A DNA stretch of 64,000 nt, taken from assembly GCF_030272615.1 (NCBI RefSeq), contig NC_081413.1, positions 606,832,209-606,896,208 on the forward strand, written 5' to 3'. Shown here in pieces: positions 47,968 to 58,179 of the stretch. Under the pieces are notes generated by a model, which was not told where the DNA came from, made no database searches, and was given only the letters and a program-made list of their open reading frames with translations. The translations under genes and the position numbers were made by a program. Numbering within the stretch: position 1 is the stretch's first letter; each line of letters starts with the position of its first letter. The DNA is from Cryptomeria japonica. Its lineage: Eukaryota > Streptophyta > Pinopsida > Cupressales > Cupressaceae.

Positions 47968-48877
47968 CTATGTACCGAGGTCTATGATAAACTTCCTTCC
48001 TCCATTCTCCACAGACAGAGTGTTCTTCTTCCAGTTGTGGGTGGCCTTGGCTGCCACCAACCACCCTCTCCCTATGATCGCATCATACCCTTTTTTCTTT
48101 AGTGGGATTACCACGAAGTCCAGTATGAAGGGTTGCGTCCCGATGGTAACTTGTTGGCCCATTAGTGTCCCGATGGGTTTGATTCCATGCTGATCTGCTC
48201 CGAGCAGATTGAATGTAGATGGCCACAGCGTCGGCTTCCCCAGCTTCTGCCAGGTTTCTTCTGAAAGAACATTCACTCCTGATCCACCATCGACGATGGT
48301 ATCGGTTAGAATGGTGCCAAGGATACCCATCTCCACAATGGCCGGGTTCCTTCCAGTGTTAACTGCCAGCAGCATGGGGTCTATTGGAGACCCCCCAAGA
48401 ACATCTGTGCAGTGGTTGGTATTGGTGTGTGGTTGGGAGAGATTATTCAGCAACGCCGTTCGTAATTGAGGCATCGTCTGGAGGAGGTCGTGTACCTTCA
48501 CAGACACCTCCAGTTTTAATTTTAAAATTTGATTTAGTATAGCATCCTCTGCCTCCAGTCGGCTGGAAGTACTCGCCGTACCCTTCGCCTTCGCCCTTTC
48601 TCGTATCTCTTTCTCAACTTCTCCCATGCTTCCCGTGCCCTTCGCTTCTCCATCTCCGGGTCTGGGCACATTGCGTGTATGGCTTGGGCGCGGGTTACGA
48701 CCAGCACTTCCTCTTCTTTGGTTTCCTCGACATTGAGCAAGTTGACGCCGACTTCGGGCAGGTGGCGTCTTCGTGGTCTCTCGGTCCGCACCATTTGCAC
48801 AAATATTGTGTGGCCTCTCCCTTCGAGCAGTCTCGGGCGAAGTGCCCCCACTGGCTACACGCTCTGCATTGTACCAT
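47968..48877 (-). pseudogene. Gypsy nucleocapsid knuckles and aspartic protease, frameshifted
   Basis: Zinc-knuckle motifs CRACSQWGHFARDC and CKWCGPRDHEDATC are at about 48870-48760. A charged linker (EMEKRRAREAWEKLRKRYEK) is in another frame. A third frame from about 48560 gives the protease domain: TIVDGGSGVNVLSEETWQKL with the catalytic Asp at about 48300, then FVVIPLKKKGYDAIIGRGWL. Two frameshifts precede the protease and a TAG ends it at 47968. Confidence 0.8.
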
Positions 48878-49024
48878 CGATCGACCTTTGGAGTCGTATT
48901 GGATCCGGCTCCTTGTGTTGTTATTGTTGTTTCGTCCTCCCCACCGGATATCTCGGTAGCCTCCCGAGGTTGCATTGTTGTTCGCTTGGGAGCTGTCGGT
49001 ACCGCCCGATGTAGTTGGTTGGTC

Positions 49025-49955
49025 CTACATAAGCAATACTTGTTGGCTTCGTGTTTTCATGTTGTATGGGCACTCCTTGGTGGAGTGTCCCATCACTTGG
49101 CAAATCTCGCAGAATGCCTTCTTCGGGCAAGTACCCTTTGTGTGCCTCTCCTCTTTGCACTCAGTGCACCATATGTCCCCTTCGGTCCGACCGGTGCTTC
49201 TCATTGTTTTGAATTCCCTCCTCATTTGCTCCATGTCTTTCTGGAGCGCTTGCACCCTTTGTGTGCCTCTCCTCTTTGCACTCAGTGCACCATATGTCCC
49301 CTTCGGTCCGACCGGTGCTTCTCCTTGTTTTGAATTCCCTCCTCATTCGCTCCATGTCTTTCTGGAGCGCTTGCACCCGTTTGCCAGCCTCGCTATCGCT
49401 ACTGCTTTCCTATGACGAGTCATCCTCCTCGGACGAGCTATCCTCCTCCTTTTTCTTTGATGTCTTGGTCTCGCTCTCGAGATCCATCGCTCTATTGTAT
49501 GCGTCTTCGTACGATGTAGGTGGAACGATTTTCATCTTCTTTCGGAGGGAATGCTTTAGTCCCTCCATGAACCATCGCTTTTTCAACCCATCTGCTAGTT
49601 GACTCTCCATTTTTCCCAATAGTTCCTTTAGCCTCCGACTAGAGGCTCGGACAGTCTCGTTCTTGTTCTGCTTCGTTCCATAGATCTCGGTGACTATTTC
49701 GTTGTCATCTCTCAGGAGGCGGAACTCTATCCCAAACTCCTCCTTTAGGTCGGGCCATGTGCCGACTTTGGCCTTGTCCATATCTGAGTACCAGTCTATG
49801 GCCACTCCTCTCAAGGTTGTTGGGAATTGTGTTACCCATTCGTCTTGGTCGGTAACACCGTTCGCTGACCATATAGTTTCGCACGTTCGACAATGGCGGA
49901 CGGGATCTTCCTTCCCGTCGCCATTGAACTTCGACAGTTTCTGTTTACTCCCCAT
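49025..49955 (-). pseudogene. Gypsy gag, broken by a stop and a 121-bp tandem duplication
   Basis: The Retrotrans_gag-type domain reads KLSKFNGDGKEDPVRHCRTC, TTLRGVAIDWYSDMDKAKVG and TWPDLKEEFGIEFRLLRDDN. It ends in a Ser/Glu/Asp-rich stretch and a TAG near 49410. The same frame then continues through VQALQKDMERMRREFK into the duplicated segment. That segment shifts the frame, and a cysteine-rich part follows (WCTECKEERHTKGTCPKKAF, CEICQVMGHSTKEC). The ATG at 49955 (MGSKQKLSKFNG) is the likely but unproven start. Confidence 0.85.
49133..49374 (-). repeat. 121-bp tandem duplication within gag
   Basis: 49133-49253 and 49254-49374 begin accctttgtgtgcctctcct and end ctggagcgcttgc, with about two differences. 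121 is not divisible by three, so the copy shifts the gag frame. Confidence 0.9.
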
Positions 49956-50738
49956 CGATGGGGGTTGTCTTCCTAGAGGTGGTTGTGGCTATGTCTGGTC
50001 CCTTGCGCCGCTCTCTCCGATCCCTCTGGTGCCGATGGTGTGTCCTGCGTGGGTGACTGGAGGTACGGTGTGTTGCCGAGTGTGGCACCTACCATACGGT
50101 TATCCTCCCCTTCGTTGTCACGCGCACCCACTCCTGGCTACCTTTGGTGATCCTCACTTTGTGGTGTAAGGGATAAGTTTCTGAACCGATCCCGAGTCTC
50201 TTCGACTAGATCTCTCCTTAACCTTGTTTCCTCCAGAAACTCTTCGTGGCTCCGCACCCTACGGTGTTCTAGCGATGCATAGAAATTTCCGTCGGCTTAT
50301 GCACCCTCCGTGACACCTCCTTGGTTCCCCTCGGGCCACCCTTCGGCAGATCGTCCTTCAGCAAGTTTCCTCAGCCTCCGTCTACGTTCTACTTGTTGCT
50401 CCAGAATTAAGGCCCTCTGTGCGGCCTCCCACTCGTCCGTTTCTGCTTTTATATTTCTATCTATATTTAATATATTGGGCATAAATCACTTCCGTACATA
50501 GCAAGCACATGCCATGTACACAAAAAAACTTTTATTATTTTTCTTTTTGGCCACAATTTATCTCAACATTGTGTCGAGATTATTACAGGGTTCAATTTCC
50601 CCTTCGCCTCTTGCCATCACGCTCTGCGTCCCACGACGATTGTTCTATTTGCGTCGTCAGCCTCTGGGTTAATCTCACCGACGGGTAGGCCCATTGTGTC
50701 TGTGCGCCATCCGCGTTTTCCGTTCCCGAGTACGTCTA

Positions 50739-50751
50739 GGCAACGGCATCA
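50739..50751 (-). other. Gypsy primer-binding-site-like sequence
   Basis: On the minus strand, TGATGCCGTTGCC follows the 5' LTR by two bases. It resembles TGGCGCCGTTGCC, complementary to tRNA-Asp, used by several plant gypsy lineages, with two mismatches. Confidence 0.6.
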
Positions 50752-50753
50752 AA

Positions 50754-51026
50754 TGTTTGCCCTCTCGGGTGAATAACTTAAAGCACACAGATAAAACACG
50801 TAATGTAGAATAATAATGCCATAGATATCAGATGCAATATAAGAGATGTTATTCCATTCATAATCTGTCCCCCATCACAAGTTACATTCGGAAGTATATA
50901 AAGATACCGAGGGGGTGCGAGCGCCAACCGTCACACCGCAACTGCCACCCCTCGGTTGCCAACTAACCAACACAATTACAACTTAATTAACTAGTTTTAT
51001 TTCCGTGTACAATATTGCCGCCAACA
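50754..51026 (-). repeat. Gypsy 5' LTR
   Basis: Counterpart of 45618-45890; four differences in 273 bases (about 1.5%). Confidence 0.95.
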
Positions 51027-53364
51027 GAAAATATTTGGTTCAATGACACAAATCAAATTTGAATCTAGTGTTATGTTGCTGTATGCAGGTAAATAGCCTG
51101 TACCTCATACATGAAACTCAAGCTTGGGATTACTTTGGTAGTGTTTGTCCCTTCGATACATTTAAATTTACTTACTAATCAGTTGGAAAGAATGATATTT
51201 CAGAATTAATTGAGGAGATATCCCATAACAAGAGAATCATCAAAGAAATTGCGAACATGAAGCCATTGAAAGGAAACATTGTAATTAAGTGATTTGTTGA
51301 TGATATTAAAACAACACGCAGCAATTTCAAGAATAAAAATTGAAGAGATGAAGAGTATTCTTGACATAAAAAATGATGTAAACAACGAAAGCAGCCACAA
51401 ATTGGAATATGAGAAGTGTGCTGATGAAAAGAAGAGAGATGATGGATGGCCCAGACAGCTTGCTGGGGATTTGAACAAGTGTCAATGGCATTTATAGCTG
51501 CTATTATATTTGAGGCCTTTTCTTGTCAGAAGACAAAGCAATATTAGGCTGTTGAACCCTATTGGTTTTTTATTCCAACAGCAATTAAATAGTTTAGATA
51601 TGAATGCAGGTAATCTAACCATTTTGGTTTATTGTGAAAAAATAAAATCGGTATACACATGTTGAAAATTGGCATAAAGATCCAAACCATCACTTCTTAT
51701 GTTTTAGTCTGCTTTAATTGGGTTTTGACAGAATGTTAATGTAAATAGTATAGTATCTATGCCGTTTGATAAGAGTTTACTGCTTCAAAAAATTTAGTTC
51801 TTCTACAATTCCATGTAAGTCTCAAGATAAAGTAACAATATGCAGCCCCATGGTATGCAAATTGTCCAGAATTCAAAATAAGTAAACTCTTACAATGGTA
51901 ATTTGGTCATATGCTAAATGCCTGAGTGCAACATATAAAGGTCATCAACTCAGCATTGAGAAGGAACAGAATGGACCAGCTTGAAAAGATCAAAGCCAGT
52001 AAAAGAAGTATCCAGTAAAGAGACATCATGGATACAATTGCATTTGACACTTTAAAAATCGAGTTGAGTGGTTTAATGGCATGATGGCTCATCTATGGAA
52101 AGTTGGAAACACATGGCAAGGTGGCTCTTGCTGGAGAAAGATTTTTTGTCAATATTGTAGAGGGAACAGACAAAATCCACCATGAGGAAAAAATAAATTA
52201 GCAAAAAGGAAGCCAAGGATAGAGAGACACTTCCATTATGATTTAACATTTAGAATCTCAGTGACTACCTGATCATTCACATGTATAAAGTGAAGTCACC
52301 CAAAGATACATGGGAATTCTTGCTAAAAATCAGTGTATTTAGCATAAAATGAATTTGTAATGTTTTGTTAGTGTGTGGCCAACTATTTTGTTAGTTAAAT
52401 CATCAACTTTCAGTTAGTTGTTCATTTTTACTTGTGGTAGTGGTTTCCAACAGCTTTGTTGATCAAGGAAAGTGCCTGACCTTGGTGTGGTCTTCACTAA
52501 TCTACTTGCATGTAAGCAAACTCTATTTGAATAAAGCATTGTTCCACAGAGTTTCATGGATAGGGGACCAGCGGACCATGGATCCAATTTAGGGATGGCT
52601 GTTTATTTTTTGCTTTAAAAAACTACAGCAGGGGTTGACGGGCAGCGCCACTCACAAAGATCTCAGAGCAAAGCCCCCAGTGGGCTCAAGGAGTAGCACC
52701 CCTCATGGAGTTCTAGGGAAAAGCCCCCAACAGGGTCGAAGGACAGCACTCCTAGTGTGTTTCCTACCACAATATATGACAGGATAAAGCGGTCAAGCCC
52801 CTGCCACCAAGCCCAAATCAGGGCCTATGCAGCCACACAAACCTTCATGGCACATGATATTTTTCATAATTTTATCGCTATGTTTTCTTTGGCACCAAAT
52901 CAGAATCCTCACTATTTTTAACCAAAACTTCATTCTTCAGAGAACTAACAGTGAAGTTGAGGAATCTGACCAATCTAAATGACGAGGATTGAGCAGTTGA
53001 ATTCAGGAATATCGTCATCCTTTAATATTTTTATTTATTTTCTTCTCTATTTTTAGAAACTCCTTACAGCAGTCAGCAGAACCTCACAGACATTTATGAA
53101 AACTTGATAAAATCCACCACCCCCCCACCCTCACCACTTCCCAAAGTTAGACAAGAGAGTGTGCATCCTAGTAAACAAAAACAGTAACAGCTGTTATAAT
53201 AGACTATTTTGCCTCTAATACAGTGGCATTCCTCCTTTCTTCCAAGGTCAATAATTTGTAAATGCCATCACAATCTCTGTCTGTTTGAAGCTATGCCACA
53301 AATCAAAAATGTTATCCTGACAGAAGGAAACTTAGTTTTCTTTTTTTTTTAAATAAATTTTTTT
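51027..53364. other. No recognisable gene
   Basis: A Lys/Glu-rich frame at 51294-51497 (plus, KIEEMKSILDIKNDVNNESS) and a preceding ELIEEISHNKRIIKEIANMK stretch could be exon relics, but no family is recognised. The interval also holds a GC-rich repeat at 52630-52760. Confidence 0.45.
52630..52760. repeat. GC-rich repeat (gggtcgaaggacagc type)
   Basis: It contains 'ggggttgacgggcagcgcca', 'aagcccccagtgggctcaag' and 'aagcccccaacagggtcgaa'. These are degraded versions of the motif at 44367-44480 and 46676-46721. Confidence 0.5.
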
Positions 53365-54034
53365 GCTGCCTAGGCCACAGGACTTCCTGGTATCCCCAAG
53401 ACAGTTGAGGGACATCTAGAAGTCCACTGGCCATCCCAGAAGTGTCGGGGCATCCTCCCAATGTCCCCAGATGGGCCCATGGGGGGTGTGGGATTAGAGT
53501 GGGTCCATAAGACATCCCCTGCTTCTGCAAGGCATCCTGGAAACATCCCGTCTGTTGGTGGCAACGGGGGCCAGTGGGATGACATTTCATCCCTGTCCCT
53601 GCATCTCCAAAACATCCCCATTTGCTAAACTCTGCAATTGAGGGACTCCTGGAAACATCCCCAGTCTGTTGGTGGCAACGGGGGGCAGTTGGATGACATT
53701 TCATCCCTGTCCCTGCATCTCCAAAACATCCCCATTTGCTAAACTCTGCAATTTTTTGCTGCCTAGGCCTCAGGACTTCCTGGTATCCCCAGGACAGTTG
53801 AGGGACATCTAGAAGTCCACAGGCCATCCCAGAAATGTCAGGGCATCCTCCCAATGTCCCCAGACGGGCCCATGGGGGGTGTGGGGTTAGAGTGGGTCCA
53901 TGAGACATCCCCTGCTTCTGCAGGGCATCCTGGAAACATTCCCAGTCTGTTGGTGGCAAAGGGGGGCAGTGGGATGACATTTCATCCCTGTCCCTGCATC
54001 TCCAAAACATCCCCATTTGCTAAACTCTGCAATT
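53365..54034. repeat. GC-rich tandem repeat, two full units and one partial
   Basis: Full units of about 275 bases are at 53365-53639 and 53758-54034, with a 106-base partial unit (3' part only) at 53648-53753. Each full unit starts gctgcctaggcc and ends aaactctgcaatt. The open minus-strand frame through the array is a by-product of the repeat and not a gene. Confidence 0.85.
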
Positions 54035-54434
54035 ACGGGAAGGAACGCATCCCATGAAACTACAGAATAAAGTTTCTATTGTGCTAAACTCTGGCATGCA
54101 TTATTAGTTTCTATTATTATAAGCAATTGATACTTTAGCCAGATAACAGCAAAAATCAATGAATCTCAAGCTTTGGCAACAAATTATTCTTTTAAAAAGA
54201 AAATTTCTGGCAACATAAAGCATTGCAGGGCATGTTAATCAATTGAAGATATCATTGGAGGAGTTAGTAATAGTAAGGTCACCCATAAAATAGGAGGATG
54301 CAATGGAAACGGTTTGGAACTCTGCTTGAGTCAAAAGGATGTCTAGTCACAATGCTGAGAACACAAACAGGATTAACATTAGATAGCTTTGTTTCTGGAT
54401 TCAACTGTGTAAAGTTTATTTGCATCGATGTTTC

Positions 54435-54453
54435 GGATCACACTCTGTGATCC
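54435..54453. repeat. Short hairpin
   Basis: GGATCACA, loop CTC, TGTGATCC, followed by atcatcag. Eight perfect pairs with a three-base loop. Confidence 0.8.
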
Positions 54454-55463
54454 ATCATCAGGATTAACATTACCAGACAGGAGATGGGCTTGATTGCAGG
54501 AACAGCCACAGCTCTTTTCTAGGTTATTAAGAAACAAAAACCATTAAAAAAAATCATGCTGTGGAATGACAATATAAGAAGGCCCATATAAAAGCAAATC
54601 ATACCTTGATGGTAGAGGCAAAGGGAATGCTTCTAAATCAAATAAGAACACTATAAAGGGTAGCAAATATTGATTACAAACACAAAGATAAAATTCAATG
54701 CCAATACAGCTGTAAGTGGCAACCAGGAGAAATTATTTGCAGCATATGAATATTTCAGTTCCTGGAAGAAATAATGTTTGGACTTCAAGGGTACTCTCAC
54801 AAAGGAACTTGTTAGCTTTTTATAGCATGGTTTCAAAAGGAAGAAGTGTCATTCTTGTTTATAACAGTAAACATGATGTTACAGAACAAGGATACATCTC
54901 ATTGAATATGCCAGATCTAACATGGAAGGAAGTTCGACAATTAAATCATGTGTATCTACAATTATCAAGAGTGCTGATAATTAGCAAGATATCTCATAAG
55001 CTTGATACTACTGTATCATTCAAGTTTGTTTGTCCTTAAGAATATTGATATCAAGACAATTGCTAAAAAGATATGAGAAAGAGATCAATATATGTTGCGT
55101 ATATAAGTGTCAGGAATAGCATTGGCCGCTGCACATGACAAATGTGCTGATAGGAACATTTAGATTCACAGATTGGAGAGTATTTGCAAGTACTATCTGA
55201 GCTTGTCAAAAAAGTACCGGTCAGTGCAAGCATTGGAGACAATTTCATTGTGTACACTGCCCTATAATAATCAGTTGTGGAAACCAACAATTTAAGCTTC
55301 AAAATAAGTTTCTTTAGTGCTGTAATAAAGATCAAATGTTGTATCCATGGAAAGGAACAAAAATGAACTGCAAACATATTGAAAAAATGAACTTATCACA
55401 AGGAATTTTACCTTAAAAAAACCAAATGTGAAAAAAATACACAAACCCTTTTACTGTACTTGC

Positions 55464-55700
55464 TACCACTAAAAACATTCAACCAAGAACCATTTGACGA
55501 ATAAGACAAACCCCCAAAGGGTGTAAATAACAGAACTTGTCAATAAAGACTTAAATCAAGAAGTCCAACCACCAAAAAAATTGTTAAAAACAATCGGCCA
55601 AGAAGCATTCAATGAATAAGACAACCCTCCAAGGCTGTAAATGACAGAACTCATCAATAAAGACTCAAATCAAGACGTCCAAACACCAACGAACACGTTT
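55464..55700. repeat. Tandem direct repeat, two units of about 117 bp
   Basis: Units at about 55464-55583 and 55584-55700 share 'gaataagacaa', 'tgtaaat(a/g)acagaact', 'tcaataaagact(t/c)aaatcaag' and 'gtccaa(c/a)cacca'. Confidence 0.75.
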
Positions 55701-56559
55701 TCCAAAAATTACTCTTCTTTTTCATTTGACACGGGAAGAACCATCACATGTCAAGGTCAAAACACCATGGCATATCCTCACACTATATCAAGTGAATCCA
55801 TAAGGGCAGAACCACCATATATGTCAGGGTCAAAACCACCATGGCATATTATTAACTGCAATGACAATGATACAAGCTGAATGGCCATAAGTGAAGCACA
55901 GATGCTATGTCACAAGGGCAACCGCCTCGACACAAGTGCTCCTCTCACCGTATAACAAGTGATTCTGTGACAATGCAAACTATTCTTTGTTTCCACTCTC
56001 TTTTAAGGGAGATCCTTCAACATTTTATAATTCCTTTGTATCCAAATCACCTAAGAACCCTCTACAACCTTGTAGATGCCTCTGTCATCTTCCAAATTCT
56101 ATTCTTATTGAAATTCATCATATTATAAATGTTGAGACTGTTCTCAAGTTTCATACATAATCAAACTAGTAAATGAAAATATCAGCTTAATAAGCTGAAT
56201 TACTTTTCATGATCCAATCTGGATCACACCTCCCTAATTAAGAAAATTGTGGCCCACATAAGCCTAGGAACTTATATGAGAGCACAATTTTCCCACTTTT
56301 CTTCTTGGAATACCGGTTGGCTTTGCTTGCCAATTGAAATTTGAACCCCACTTCCAAATTTCCCTGCTCTGTTCTCTTTGATAATCGCATCTTAAGCAAA
56401 ACATCTTTTCCAACTCTTCTTGAGCCAATATCCCTAGTCTGATCTCTTTGATGTTCTCATCTTTAGTCAAAAATCTTTTTCCAACTCTTCCTGAGAATCA
56501 GGTCCAAAGTTTTCAACGGAACTTCTTCATCTAGCATAGAAGACTCAAAGAGATGTTAG

Positions 56560-57180
56560 TTTTCAACATTCATGATAGAATACAACTTTATATATGGAAA
56601 CATATCTAGTATGAACGTATGTCAGATGGACCATACCTAAGTGATTTTAGCTTCCTTCCTTTACCTTAGACTTCTTCTCTGCATAAATAAAGTTATACCT
56701 CGTCCCTAACTTGGAATTTGTGCTCATATTTATGTTGATAATGTCTTACTTATACTTAGCTTGAGACTTGTCCAACCTCTCATGCACTTCGAGATGTATA
56801 TGCCTCATCTTTTCAATGAATTTTTCAGCTTTGTGGGTTTCTGAATCCACTCCTTGCCACCTTTATGGCCCTCACAAAATCAAACCAACTAGGATGTAAA
56901 TAACCAAACATGTCTTAAGAGGAGATCAATTAATAGAAGAGAATTGACTGCTCTAATGTATGAATAGGTTATACACACCAAATTTCCCAATCTTAGTATT
57001 ATAGCCTCTCTAGAGCTGCACCAACATTGGATTTACCACATTGATTTGTCTGGATCCATCTATAGACAAAGGAAATTGATCTCTTCAAACCTGTGCCCTT
57101 GCCTAGAACTCTTGAATCCTTAAACTGAACCAACAAAATCAGACAAACAAAAATAAACCTAAACATCAACGAAAAAACAA
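56560..57180 (-). pseudogene. Probable Ty3/gypsy integrase C-terminal relic
   Basis: Minus-strand fragments separated by stops fit the end of a gypsy integrase: GTGLKRSISFVYRWIQTNQC, then DMFGYLHPSWFDF (like the 'YG..P' block), then HKYEHKFQVRDEV and YGPSDI, which resemble the 'F.VGD.V...L....KYGP' tail. Every piece is in a changing frame with stops. Identification is by pattern only; no catalytic core is visible. Confidence 0.45.
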
Positions 57181-57303
57181 ATCATCCACTTGTCCTTAAG
57201 AGTTCTCTTGCATGAAATGAGAGCATACATCTTAATAGGCTGATGCACACTTATAAAAAAGCAAGCTTGCCCTTTCTTTGACAGACACTATTGCTCTCCA
57301 ACA

Positions 57304-58018
57304 GTCTAAAAGGAACCAATAAAGGCATATACAACATGGATTCCAAAGTTTGCAACATCATTTTGCATGTTTCGTCAAAACGCATACCTTTGTAAATGCC
57401 AAAGTCATTATCATTTCAGAGTGATGAGTAACTTTTGAACCCCCTCAGTAGTTTAACTCTTCCATATTTCAGTACACAAAGCTTCTGCAACTTGTAAAGA
57501 AAACATTTTTGGTGATAGCAGTCTTCTTAGGCTCAAAATCTGCATTTTTTGCCCTTCGTGCATTCAGAAACATCTCTCCAATATAAGCACACAATAAAGT
57601 AGAATCTCTGGATAGATTACAGATCCTGCTGAATTTGCTCTAGTTGAACATATAGATTTTTGTGATGCCATTTCTTCAGTTACAAGAATTACTTCAATTA
57701 GGATAGTACTGGCGACTCAACTAGCATTAGATAGGCATGTTCATCAGTTGGATGTAACAAAAACTCGATAAAATGGTTGATTGGAAGAAAAGAGGAACCA
57801 GTAAAGGCATTTAAATTTTGGATTCCAAAGTTTGCAACATCATTTTTCATGTTTGGCCGATTCACATACCTTCACAAATGCCAAAGTCATTCCCAATTTG
57901 GAGTGATCAACAACTTTTGAGCCCCCTCGTTAGTTTAACTTTTCCATCTTTAAGTACACAAAGCTTCTACAACTTGTAAAGCAAACATTCTTGGGCATCG
58001 TAGTCTTCTTTGTTATTT
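57304..58018. repeat. Spaced direct repeat of about 228 bp
   Basis: 57304-57532 and 57791-58018 share 'gattccaaagtttgcaacat', 'aaatgccaaagtcatt', 'ccccctc' then 'gtttaac', and 'gtacacaaagcttct'. They are about 486 bases apart, with an unrelated spacer of about 258 bases. Confidence 0.75.
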
Positions 58019-58179
58019 TCACATAAACACATGAACATGATGGATGCAAGGTTCCTGATTTCAAAGGTTACAATAAAACCTCAATCTGAAATGAAGGGAC
58101 TGAAATAGGTAAAGGGCGTGGAGGAATAATAAAAGACAAACATAGAATGAAATAATAAAAGTTGAAAAAGAGGACCCAA

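Larger units (their letters stand above)
45618..51026 (-). mobile_element. Ty3/gypsy retrotransposon, deleted for RT, RNase H and most of integrase
   Basis: Two 273-base LTRs (45618-45890 and 50754-51026) differ at only 4 sites. On the minus strand the order is 5' LTR, primer site, gag, zinc knuckles, protease, a junction, the integrase C-terminal tail, an accessory-ORF relic, polypurine tract and 3' LTR. The flanks are aaaaa (45613-45617) and gaaaa (51027-51031), a near-matching target duplication. At 5.4 kb it is much shorter than an intact element of this type. Confidence 0.9.
54035..56559. other. No recognisable gene
   Basis: It contains a small hairpin at 54435-54453 and a tandem repeat at 55464-55700. 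A plus-strand frame at 54716-55039 has no known domain. Confidence 0.5.

Noticed and set aside
48570-48975. N-terminal part of the open frame leading into the gypsy protease
   Set aside because: In this interval the knuckle and linker proteins are read in other frames; the open frame here is a shadow and becomes real only near 48560.
53312-54016. 234-codon minus-strand open frame
   Set aside because: It is produced by the 275-bp tandem repeat. It repeats the same text, has no known domain and starts in the repeat.
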